From Augochlora pura (Eukaryota > Arthropoda > Insecta > Hymenoptera > Halictidae): 64,000 nt of DNA. Where the stretch lies: the NCBI RefSeq assembly GCF_028453695.1, contig NC_135780.1, positions 3,100,001 to 3,164,000 on the forward strand, read 5' to 3'. The notes below the pieces were generated by a model, which saw nothing but the letters and a program-made list of their open reading frames with translations, made no database searches and was not told where the DNA came from. The translations under genes and the position numbers were made by a program. Positions 36,650-47,446 of this stretch are shown one piece after another; position 1 is the first letter of the stretch, and each line of letters opens with the position of its first letter.

Positions 36650-36995
36650 GAAATTTTATTTAATTCCATTTTATTTACTTTCGTTTAATTTCATTCTATT
36701 TAATTTCATTTTACTTAATTTTATTTTATTTAATTTCATTCTATTTCATTTCATTTTACTTAATTTCATTTTTTATTCAATTTCATTCTATTTCATTTCA
36801 TTTTACTTAATTTTATTTTACTTAATTTCATTTTACTTAATTTTATTTTACTTGATTTCATTTTACTTAATTTCATATTATTTAATTTAATTTAATTTAA
36901 TTTCATTCAATTTCATTAATTTCATTTAAATTAAATTAGTTCTATTTTATTTTGTCTTACTCTATTTCATTTCATTTTATTTCATTACATTTAAT
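36650..36995. repeat. TTTCATTTTACTTAA minisatellite
   Basis: Many 10-20 bp units made of ATTTCATTTTACTTAATTTT. A 90-codon open frame of Phe/Leu/Ile/Asn here is a repeat product. Confidence 0.85.
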
Positions 36996-39261
36996 TTATT
37001 TATGTATAAAGGTACACTTACAGACAAGATTTAAGAAACTTTCCATATCATTAAGATTTGAGAAAAATCTGAGAGATATACGTCTTATTAAATTGAAAGT
37101 ACATATACCGAAACATATAAAACGTTTCTCGCTTAGCACAGACGACGAATAAAAGATAATAAAATAAAAATAAGAAATAATAAAGGAACGAAATGAATAT
37201 ATTCGTGGGCACTATGCAAACTATCCTATGCTAAGACGAAGGTTTGCTACACGGACCCAGAGAGTATTTTCCCGGAGGTGGCAATTAAAACGTCAGACAG
37301 TCAAAATTTTTCTCGAACAGCACTTCCGCCCTCCACTTTCACGGCGAAAGGCTGGATCGCCTAGATTGCGCAATTAATCGTCCGACGGTTTATCGCGCGT
37401 ATAGAAATTAGACGATTGCGGGTCTCGTCGGTTCGGGGCGGGTCTCCCGGCAGATTCTTCAGCGGATAACGAAGAGGAGGTGTCGCAACGCGGCGTGGGT
37501 ATCCCGTTACACGCGTTCGACGCGCGCGGCGGCGGCTCGTCGCGCGAGAAAAGGTGTCCACCGCGGGAAGGACGCCGATTACCAAGAGTTGAAAGTTGAA
37601 AGTGACCGCGGAGGAGGCCCCGGCCGCGAGAGTCCTCCCGGCGAAGCCCGCAACGTTCACCGACGATTCGCCGTCTCCCTTTTCCTTTCGTCCCCGTCGT
37701 CTTCCATTCTCACCGGGCAGTTCCAATTTTATCGACAAACTCGTTCCATCAATTTCATCGGCATACCTGTTTCAATTTTATTGGCGATTCCTGGCGCGCA
37801 CCTTGCCCGTTCCGTTCGCCACGGGCGCGCTCGCGTTCCCATCTCTCTCCGCGATGGAAAGGATTGGGAAGAAAAGCGACGGGGTTTTGCAACTGGTCCG
37901 GTGACCTTCGAAAGCGGTTTCATCCGAGGCGATCTTTTTGCAGTTTTATCGGCGAAACCCGTCCCAATTTTATCGACGGATAGCCTGCGTCGATTTGACT
38001 CGAACGTCTGCGGCGTGTTCGTTTGTCCTCAAGGAGAAAAAAGGATTAAGAAGGAGAAGAAAGGATTAAGAAGAAGGAAAAAGGATCAAGAAGAAGAAAA
38101 TCGAGGCGCAGCTCTGTTACTCGTTCATTTGGAGCGCCGATCATTGAATCGAACGATTTCGGGGCGTTCGTGGCGCGGATCGATTCGACGGCGTTCCCTT
38201 TACAGAATCGACGACAGAGATATCACCGTCACGGCTGAGAAAACGTAATTACGGCACTTCCTACGACAATTTCCATTCCTTTCACCTTCCCTCGTCGTCG
38301 TCGTCGGCTTCGGTTGCAAAACGACCGCGCCAGGAAAAACGCTCGGGTCGGACCGAACCACCGACAATAGAGCCGCCTTGTCCCTCTTTTCTCCGTGATC
38401 CTGACAGTGAAGGTATTTCGAGGACGAGACCTTATTCGATCAATCACGCGATCCTCGCGGGGAGGGGGGGGGGGGGGGGCTTGTCTAAGGACGGCCGTCG
38501 ACGCGCGGTCATCGTTTCCGCCGAAAAAAACTGGCCAAAAGTCTGATTTTCGAAGTATAAAACAGAGATCTAAACTATGATACCTTTCCTGCAAATTCGC
38601 ATAATCTCACTTTCAGGTTACGATAATTATCGTGCAAGCATTTAATTTAGCATCTAAAATGTAACATTTCAATTTTCGAATTTTGAGTTCAATTATTGTT
38701 TGGAGGAATATTAATTTTTAAAGCGGTTAACTCGGGGAAAATGTTTATTCCGTTGCTAATTGTATCATCCTTTTATTTTGAGATTTTCATCGTAAAATTT
38801 AAATTCGGCGACCTTAAAAACACAATACTAAATATCATTGGAATGGAGCATAGTTACGAATCAACTGAAGGACAGCTTTTCAGCGCGAAGGACAACCGAT
38901 GTCGGTTCAGACCGGAAACGACGTTCGTCGATCCAAAAAAAAAAAACGATCCGCGGAGGATCAATCGGAGAAAAGCTCTTGAAGAGAGCCGATGGAATTC
39001 GCGTGGGCGTACGACAGAGGTGTGGTCGCCAGCCTCGCGAGGACAATGCAACGCGAATTCGAGCGGCCGGTTGATTCGCGCGGCAGCAAAATGGGTCAGG
39101 CGAGGCGTTTCGCGCGCGAGTTCCACACGGATCTGCTCCGGTTTCACGGGGCGATGAATCCTCGGGGTCGTCGACTTTCGATTCCGATGATCGACGAAGG
39201 ACGAATCGATCGTTTTTAGTCGGGCACTTTCGGACTCGTTCACCTCACCGCACGCGGCACG

Positions 39262-39262
<1 letters not shown>

Positions 39263-39296
<34 letters not shown>
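39263..39296. repeat. (GA)n microsatellite
   Basis: Pure (GA)n, about 17 units. Confidence 0.9.
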
Positions 39297-39298
<2 letters not shown>

Positions 39299-39672
39299 TT
39301 GACGGGGGAACTTTTACCGATTTCGCGGCGGGAAATGTGCCGGCGAGCGACGCCACCGCGATCATGGTCCCATTCGAGAATTCCGTGACGTTGCAACGCT
39401 CTAATCTCGAGAGTCGTCCAATTAAATCGTTGCAACGCTGCCTAATTGGTTCGAACGCTTTTCACGCTCGTTTTCAGTGGAAGCTGGTTTCTAGCTGGGT
39501 AGCATTTAACAATCTCGTGGAAATATTAATTTTTCTGTGCTTCCTCGTACTTTGAAAGAGCTCTGTGAAGTTCAATTCTAATCTTCAGTCGGTCGCTGTG
39601 CTTTAATAACATAGATATACCAGATACAATATAATATAATAGTATAATAGATTTTACAAAGTTTAAAAAACT

Positions 39673-39851
39673 GACTGCAGATTTTTAGCATTTATAACAG
39701 AAGTGTGTAGCTGAAATATAAAAAGAATTTAACAAAAGTCACACTATATTCAGTTTATTATAATCATTGAAAGAAATAATTTACTTTTATTTAAATTCCA
39801 TTCCTCACAATCGTTTTGGACAATTTTTATTTTGCATAGAGATCCGAAGTC
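39673..39851. mobile_element. TA-flanked MITE, GACTGCGG family, copy 3
   Basis: Left end GACTGCAGATTTTTAGC, right end inverts to GACTTCGGATCTCTATGC followed by TA. 179 bp, the shortest copy. Confidence 0.6.
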
Positions 39852-40669
39852 TACTACTTATTAATGAAGAAAGTTAATGTTCACATATAACTGAATATGT
39901 ACCTCTTATTTCCTTATGAATTAAAACATACTTAATTCTTTACCCTCCAATGACATTTTCTGACTAATTTATACACCAATTTTTCATCGAGAATATTCAA
40001 TAATAATTACCAACGCGAGAAGCGTACTTTTACGGCCGCCATCTGAAGGCACAGACGCCGAACGTATTTCCAACGTTGGACATTAAACTCTCGAAAACTC
40101 GCCCGAGAGCGAAGAAATCATCGGCAAACGATTCCGAACGGAAACGGCGTGTTATTCGAACAGGTTCGATTTATTTCAAAGACACGGTGAGAACGAAGCG
40201 CGGTTCCCTTCCGCCGCCATCTTGTTCCCGCTCGATTAACAACAGATTCAGTTGTCCGTGTGCACCTAATTCACTCCGACTGACCTGCAATCGATGCAAT
40301 AGCTGTCTCGGGTCGGGTACCGTGCGCTAATGGGATTCAAATATAAAACGCATGCATAATTCAATTCGGCCGTCGAACGACTTAATGGGGCTGTTGCGGT
40401 TCGTGGGAGTGCCATGTTCGAAACGAGCAGCGCTTCCGGTCCTGCTGGAACGGCGGGCCCGAGCCTCAATTTCCCGAGAAAAATCGTTCTCGCGTCGAAC
40501 TGTCGGAACGGTAAACAAATCGCCATTCTCGCGTCCGTTCTTCGCAGTTCCCACACCGGTGTACGCTTGCGCCGCGAAACCATCCGTCTTCAAATTTTTG
40601 CCTCGATTTTCCCAAGCACGTCGAACACCGTAAATCATTTCATGCAGGGTAGTCCGTTCAGCGGATTAA

Positions 40670-40906
40670 CCCCTTGCACTACGATTCCTTTATATTTCAT
40701 TAGATTTCATTCACCTTAATATTTTTAATAATAGGACCAGATAATTTTTATTTATTTTATTGTCTTTATGTACTTTTGTTTCTAGATTTTGATAAGAGTA
40801 GAATTTATATTCATTTGGTTGTAGAATGAATTAATAATGTTCGTATTTAGTAGATCTTGCATGAAAATTGTATCACGTGTCTGACTCGTTATTATAGTGC
40901 AAGGGG
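40670..40906. mobile_element. TTAA MITE, CCCCTTGCRCTA family, copy 2
   Basis: TTAA at 40666-40669 and 40907-40910, with perfect 12-bp ends CCCCTTGCACTA. The interior (AATAATAGGACCAGA, TTGATAAGAGTAGA) matches copy 1. 237 bp. Confidence 0.85.
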
Positions 40907-41111
40907 TTAACAGTCGAGCTGCATTTTCGTTCGAATCATTCGCGAGTCTTTATTTAATTCCCTGAACGATGCTATTAAAAGCAAACTATTTCACTGATAT
41001 GTTCGGAAAGGCCTTATCTTATCGTAATAAAAATGTTTAATCTAATCTAGCTTAACTTGTTATTTTATTATATCGAACGTGTAGGAAGTCTTTAAGATAA
41101 CAGTTAATTAA

Positions 41112-41353
41112 CCCCCTGCACTCGGCTGTCACCTCTCAGGGGACATCGTAATTCTAGTATATGACTAAACATTAAAGTTTATTAGCAATTTGTAACTATT
41201 TCCCGATGTCTATAAATTTATGTAAATTGAATATTATTGTAACAATATTATATATGCATATACATATATACATATATATCGTATACTATATAATAATATT
41301 ATTGTTTATAAGCGCTGGTAGGTAACATCCTCGATGGCGCCGAGTGCTAAGGG
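41112..41353. mobile_element. TTAA MITE, CACTCGG family
   Basis: TTAA at 41108-41111 and 41354-41357. Ends CCCCCTGCACTCGG and, inverted, CCCTTAGCACTCGGCG. 242 bp with a TATA-rich centre. Confidence 0.72.
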
Positions 41354-41363
41354 TTAAACTTAA

Positions 41364-41617
41364 CCCCCTTAGTGCCGGGCGAAAAAGCCAAATTTCACGG
41401 TTTTATTAGGGTTTGGAGAAAGGCTGATAAAAACGAAACGAAAAGCAATATTTACATAATTCAAAAATAAGTGTATTAAGGACGAAATTGAGAATGAAAC
41501 AGTGACACCAGTTTTTCTATATTCATTGGAAATTGCATAAATAACAAAGGTATAAGTGTAAGGCAGTTTTCGCCAGTGCAGCGCGGGCCGATATATCGGC
41601 CTCCGGCACTAAAAGGG
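41364..41617. mobile_element. TTAA MITE, TTAGTGCCGG family
   Basis: TTAA at 41360-41363 and 41618-41621. Left end CCCCCTTAGTGCCGGGCG, right end inverts to CCCTTTTAGTGCCGGAGGCC. 254 bp. It begins 10 bp after the previous element ends. Confidence 0.78.
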
Positions 41618-41629
41618 TTAATAATACGT

Positions 41630-43010
41630 TTTAGATCAATTATGAGCAAAACCAAAATGGTACCTGCGGGAACTAACCTCTGTAGATGTATAATGAAACC
41701 ATTTTATACAGAAAAATGTTCATCCACTTGAAAATGTCTAATCATTCAAGAGATGATCCCACTGCCAGAAGGAGTAATGAATTATTTTCCGTTGGAAATT
41801 CGCTTGGAAAGGATTCGCACAATTTTTTAGCAAAAATGACGGCTGCGACGTTCGACGGGGATGGTCCGCGTGATCGATCGTCGGGTGATCGACGAGCACT
41901 ATGGATGGAGGGATTAGGTCTCTCGAACGGCCGCGCCGGGAAACGCCGTATAATCGTTTTCCATTGACTGAGCGGTTCCCGGGGCCCCCCGGTCTATCGA
42001 TCAGCGCCGCGTTTCCAGCGATTTCTTTCGCCGAGAGATTTTTGCTCGGCCATCCGTGACGGTCCCGTAACGCCGGTAGCGGAATACGCGCGGTTTATTA
42101 TTATGCGTTACGTCGCCGCAGTTACGTTAATGCGTCCTGCGCCGGAACGCGTCGAAGAAACGGCGCTAAGAGGTTCATAAATTCGCCACCTATCTCCCTC
42201 TCTCGCTCCTTTTTCTCTGCTCCTTTCGTCTCCCCGCGAACGCGACGACATAACTCGCGGTTCTCCGCAAATCGTTTCCGAATGATACCGATTTCCTGCC
42301 TCGTGATTGCGCCACCGCGAATTAGGTTCTTTTTCCTTTTATTCACCGTTCCTAACGCAATTTTCCAGAGACGCGAATTTTCTACGCAGCTGCAGCTATT
42401 AGAAATCACTGAACTGCGAATCTTTATTTATTTAATGGAAAAACGAGTGGTCGAAATATAAAATTGCGGAGACATAAGCAGAGGATAAGTTGTTTGAATT
42501 ATTAAAATAAACGATTTATTTTTATTTAATTTCTGGGAAAATTCTAGATTGCCTGATAACTGTGATAAAAGTGATAAAAACGTATTCCGTCATTTAATCA
42601 TGTCAATACATCGAAAATAACATGTTGATATACTTGAATGCTTTTAAAGTCTTCATAAATTTTTCTTTCTTTTTATATTACATCTGCTTTGTATTTTTAA
42701 TACTCGAATGTCTAATTATATATCCGAAAACGTAAGAATAATAATAATTTTGAAGAACCTCCAACTTTCATGAAATTATTCTCCGAATTTATATAAAAAC
42801 TTCTTCTACACTAAACAATTCATTTTGTCTTGACATAACCAACCTGCAGAATTTTAAATAAAAATTTCCTACAACAGCCGCGAATATCTGTTCCTCTTCC
42901 CAATAGTTTCCTTGAGTTAATAATGGCAATCTCGAATGCTTCGACCGTTCCGAATTCGACCATGTATTTCCCCGAGTATCCATAACGCCGTAAGTGCACC
43001 CGGAGGAATC
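41630..43010. other. Intergenic, no gene seen
   Basis: A GC-rich patch at 41830-42310, then AT-rich sequence. No element with two recognisable ends. Confidence 0.5.
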
Positions 43011-43014
43011 TCAA

Positions 43015-43237
43015 CCCTTTGCACTCGAAGCGATTTCAACTGTAAATCTAAAATCATTTTTCTGCCGTACAGCATTTTCATTTTAAGCGGCCAAGCGTAT
43101 TTTATATATACCAAATTAACTCTGGTGATTCAACAGTTTTATGTTCAACGATATTTCGAAAATTAAACTTTGCTGCTATAAACATTGTTTTAGAAGGTGA
43201 CGTAATAATATTAGAGTCACCAATCGAGTGCAAAGGG
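43015..43237. mobile_element. TTAA MITE, CCCTTTGCACTCGAAG family, copy 3
   Basis: The left flank is TCAA (one change from TTAA), the right flank TTAA (43238-43241). Ends and interior match copy 1. 223 bp, about 530 bp upstream of the tRNA-Tyr cluster. Confidence 0.82.
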
Positions 43238-43772
43238 TTAACAACATCCGATCCTGACACTGAATTCCAGTGAGATCCAGTCATAGATCAAGCCGCGCGC
43301 GCATCATGAGTCGACACCGCGGAGTCCAGTCGCATGAATTTGTCCGCGCGATCGCAACCCGATGCACCTGTTATTACCCGTTGATTAAATCGCGGCGGTC
43401 CGCGACGTGGCTAATCGATAACCGACTACTAAAGGAGAGGCTACCAATTTCGCTGCGAACGGTGTATGATTATTCCCATTATGCACCCGGCGGCGTGCCC
43501 GTCGATCGGTTCGATCGGATGCGCTCGCCTCGCGGAGGGTATGTATACGGTATCGAAGAAGAGGAGCTCTCTGCGTCGAGAGGATCCCACGAACGAGCGG
43601 CGAGGCGCATAGGTCGCGCAGCCGCGCCGCGCGTCGCGGTTCGAATCCGGTACAACGAGGAATTTTTCCTCGACGGGACATGACCGGTGCCTACCTTTCT
43701 CTTTGACGCTTTAGCGGCGAACGATTTCAGTTATGAGTATGAGAGACGGAGACGAGTCGCGGCGATCAACAG

Positions 43773-43882
43773 CCTTCGATAGCTCAGTTGGTAGAGCGGT
43801 GGACTGTAGTTGGCTGGCGAACGAGATTGCTCCCGGATCATCAGATATCCATAGGTCGCTGGTTCGAATCCGGCTCGAAGGA
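43773..43882 (+). tRNA. tRNA-Tyr(GTA), 37-nt intron
   Basis: Full cloverleaf: acceptor CCTTCGA pairs with TCGAAGG, followed by A73; D arm GCTC/GAGC; anticodon GTA at 43806-43808; T arm GCTGG-TTCGAAT-CCGGC. The intron (43810-43846) lies one base after the anticodon, the canonical eukaryotic site. A T-run follows. The mature length is 73 nt. Its intron is longer than, and unlike, those of the other copies. Confidence 0.96.
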
Positions 43883-43971
43883 ATTGTTTTTGTTGAATGG
43901 AACTCTTTACTCGATCACGCTTCTCGCGGCTTAATGAATTGTTGTCGGGCGGGCGGTGGTTTCGCAGAGCT

Positions 43972-44071
43972 CCTTCGATAGCTCAGTTGGTAGAGCGGTG
44001 GACTGTAGTTGGTTAATAATGACAAAAGGAAAGACATTCATAGGTCGCTGGTTCGAATCCGGCTCGAAGGA
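43972..44071 (+). tRNA. tRNA-Tyr(GTA), 27-nt intron
   Basis: Same exons as the first copy except one change in the 3' anticodon stem (TTCAT instead of TCCAT), which leaves a G-U pair. Anticodon at 44005-44007, intron 44009-44035. The intron is almost identical to that of the third copy, which suggests recent duplication. Confidence 0.95.
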
Positions 44072-44837
44072 ATATTTTGCATAATAATTTGTTAGCCTGA
44101 TTGTACTGTAAGCTTCGTGAAATAATTCTACAATGATTTCTCGCGTAATATTTTGCAATTTCTGTAAGGTGCAGCGATTCTAAAACTGGAACAATCATTT
44201 TAAGTAAATAAGATACTTATATTTATCATAAATATAATTTTAATGTCATTAATTGAATATTAAGGGTGAAATAAATAATAACGACAGTCAAATATAAATT
44301 CTAAATGGATAAAAAGAGTAGCAAAAGAAATTTGTAGAACCTGGGGCTAAGTAGTAAAAGAATTTTTAATTTAAAACAGATACTTGCCTCGATTTCATTA
44401 TATTCTGTACTGTACGCACATTTAAAAGAACTATGGTGCTCTTATTTCATGAAAGAAAATATTAGAAACAATCATTCCGAAAGTAATTTAATATTATTTA
44501 GTTTATCAGAAGCTTAAATGCGATCATTTTGTAGTCCCCTAGGCATCTGATGTAAGTCCGGGGGAAAATGATGTGTTAAATAAATATTACGTGATTTATT
44601 TATCAATTAATGTTCTCCCCGGCCTACAAAGGGTACCCGGGGGTATTACAATTCAACCGCTAATCGCGGGGGCTGATAAAGCATATGCAGAATAATTAAC
44701 ATTGAATAATAAAGAAGCTAACAAAAATAGAAAATATAGCATTTGGCAAAATATATAAAAGAAAGTTAGTTAAATAGGTAACTACAATATTTTGTCGATC
44801 AGAACAGAGTGGCAAATAAAATGAGACTTTATAATTA

Positions 44838-44937
44838 CCTTCGATAGCTCAGTTGGTAGAGCGGTGGACTGTAGTTGGTTAATAATGATGAAAGGAAAGA
44901 CATCCATAGGTCGCTGGTTCAAATCCGGCTCGAAGGA
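44838..44937 (+). tRNA. tRNA-Tyr(GTA), 27-nt intron
   Basis: Anticodon 44871-44873, intron 44875-44901. The T loop reads TTCAAAT instead of TTCGAAT, which still fits a B box. All stems pair. T-rich termination sequence follows. Confidence 0.95.
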
Positions 44938-45137
44938 GTATATTTTTACCAATTTCTCTTACATTTTGTCTGAAATCATATCGCTTTTGTTTATTTGGAG
45001 TTAGTACACCGATTACAAGAATACTCGTATTATTTTTTTAGTTAACAATTCCTGCGACGGCTATTGAACAAATTAAGTATCACAAATGAAAAATTACGTA
45101 TCGTGTTACTCATATTTAAGCAAGTCCATCCATCGAT

Positions 45138-45231
45138 CCTTCGATAGCTCAGTTGGTAGAGCGGTGGACTGTAGAGGTTATGTTTCATTGTAGTCATCCA
45201 TAGGTCGCTGGTTCGAATCCGGCTCGAAGGA
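45138..45231 (+). tRNA. tRNA-Tyr(GTA), 21-nt intron
   Basis: Anticodon 45171-45173, intron 45175-45195, the shortest and most divergent of the four. The exons match the first copy exactly. A T-run follows within about 15 bases. Confidence 0.95.
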
Positions 45232-47195
45232 ACCCTTATTTTTATTGTCTTTTTTAAACGTTATCTTTACCAAATTATCATCGTTGTTCATTGTGATACG
45301 ATACGATCAATATCTAAATACGGTCATTGAAAATTTAATTGCTCAAATCTGAGTCTAGAGAAATTAAAGATAAACGATTGTCGAAATATTTCGTAAAGAT
45401 TATCAAAAAAACGACGATGTTAAGAGAAAATAATACTTCCATTATTCATATTAAATATTTATTCGAAATATTTTAATTGTTCATCTTTGATAGAAATTGC
45501 AAAAATACGCTTGTTCAAATTTGATGCAACATTTATACTTCGCTCAATTTTTTGGCAGAGAGATAGCAACTTATTTCCTTAATGATTCTTTTATTTATTA
45601 ACATTTGCCCGGAGCATAAGAGAACCAAACCTGGAGTACTAGAACCACGTCAGAACATTACTAAAATATACATAAATTCGATACTTAATTTAACGTCGTC
45701 TATACATACAATACGACTGAGAAAATAAACAATTTGTGAAAGTCATTCATACAGAAAATATATTAGGCCGACCGGATAGTTCTGTCTGCGAAGTGAAAGA
45801 ATACAATACATTTTTCATACATTTCATAATATTTATTACACACCTTAATTTCGTTACCTGTGACCTCTAACCAGCGCGATGGCAATTTGTAAATAACATT
45901 TCTGAAAAATATGTCTCAGATGAGCACATGCATACTCGTCAAAACTCGATATCACATTATTTAATAGCTACGACTAACAACGTCTTAAGACAATTGTTTC
46001 GCAAATATTTAAATAATTTTCATAAAAATTCCAATTAACAATAAGAAACATTTCCTGAACCATGTCTGTCAAGAAACAGATCGCAGAGAATTTAATTTTT
46101 ATTATTCAAAGCCGTGATCCCATTCCTAAATCATTCCTGACACGAAATTCGCTCCGCGACGATCTGCTGACGACCAGATCATCGGATGATCCGACGATAA
46201 ACGGTGCTTCGATGCTTATCGGAGAAACGGCGAGATTAATAACGTGAAACCAACGCTCGTTCCCTGACACTGACACCGTCATTGTGTCTAGGAACGCGGA
46301 CTGCGTATCGATCTCGGCTTTGTTATCTCGCGATTGAACGGAGAAATCGGGTCAGAATTGAAACGAGGATGACTCGGAACGGCAACGAGCGCCGGTTTTG
46401 GTACTTTTCCTCGCTCGATCGGAGACTTTATGCCTTTCTGCTTTATCGACGAATCTTTATTCCCGTTTTTCGCTGCGGTTACTGGTGGATCACGATTGAA
46501 GCGTGGCTAATCGGCGCCGGTATTTATGAGCGAAACACTTACGATCGAGAATCATTTTTCCTACCCGGGGAGATCTCGAGCAAAACGATCGATAGGTAAA
46601 TCTTTAGATCGAAGAGTCATTAATCTCTCCGTGCAGTGGGAGTGGTGATCGAGTGATCCGAGTTTGCCATTCCGGCGATAATTTCCTACGTCGACGGTCG
46701 AGCGATTAACAATCTTAGTTTTTAACAGGTGAAGACTGTTATAATTAATTCGTGAATGTGAGAGTGCCGAATGATTTCTAAACCAGGTTTCCTGTCATAG
46801 TTCTCGAAAACTTTTTCTTCTATCTCGCTAGTTTTACGTCACGGACAATATGGCCGACCGGCGGCCATGTTGGTGCTACCCTAGCACATCCCTTGACTCT
46901 TTGCAATTTTAATATGCAATTTTAATATCGTCGATGTTTAATTGGAGCGAAGCTTCATTTCAGTCTTGGACAGAAGACAATCTTCTAATTGGCGAAACTT
47001 TATTTTTACTTTCACCCAAGGGAATCTTCTAATTGGCAAAGCAAACTCTTATCTTGTTTTAACTAAAGACGATTCTCTAATTGGCGGAGCAGATGTTTAT
47101 TATACTTTGACCGAAAACGATATTCTAATTAGCGAAGACAAATCTTATTTTAGGCAAAGACAATCTCCTTATTGACGAAGTTATTTCTTAATCTT
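45232..47195. other. Intergenic, no gene seen
   Basis: AT-rich to 46060; mixed composition to 46700; a 48-bp repeat near the end. No gene recognised. Confidence 0.5.
46975..47175. repeat. 44-48 bp repeat, four units, open in one frame
   Basis: TCTAATTGGCGAA-like cores (CTAATT) at 46985, 47029, 47077 and 47125. The last steps are 48 bases, so the plus frame stays open and reads as a 16-residue motif (SLIGGADVYYTLTEND, then ILISEDKSYF). Confidence 0.6.
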
Positions 47196-47199
47196 TTAA

Positions 47200-47442
47200 C
47201 ACATTCCGTGCCACGTGTACCACCGATGGTATACGCTTGCATGTTTATTTAACGAGCTAAAAACTAGGTCATAACGAATCTAGAATTAAAGAATTAATTT
47301 CGACCACAAGAATGAATCGTAATGAATTTGTTTTCTTATTATAAACGATTATTAATATTTACAGATAATATAGCAAGTTCTAGTAGGATAAGAAACGACT
47401 AGAGTGAAGAGTCGAGTAGAAATAGCTCGGGCATAGAACGTG
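47200..47442. mobile_element. TTAA element with CAC ends
   Basis: TTAA at 47196-47199 and 47443-47446. Left end CACATTCCGTGCCACGTG, right end inverts to CACGTTCTATGCCCGAG. 243 bp. Confidence 0.6.
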
Positions 47443-47446
47443 TTAA

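Larger units (their letters stand above)
34950..40660. other. Intergenic, no gene seen
   Basis: GC-rich patches (36000-36560, 37370-38570, 38850-39420) give frames up to 219 codons rich in Arg and Ser with no domain. A poly-G run of 16 lies at 38464-38479. Confidence 0.55.

Noticed and set aside
37589..38248. 219-codon plus-strand frame
   Set aside because: Longest non-repeat frame, but Arg/Ser-rich with a lysine/glutamate run from a GAAGAA repeat; no domain and no splice context.
43617..43665. tRNA-like B box GGTTCGAATCCGG preceded by CATAGGTCGC, as in tRNA-Tyr
   Set aside because: The flanking bases do not form a T stem or acceptor stem, and no 5' half is present; at most a remnant.
43270..43683. 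137-codon plus-strand frame upstream of the tRNA cluster
   Set aside because: Arg-rich chance frame in GC-rich sequence, open on the opposite strand as well.
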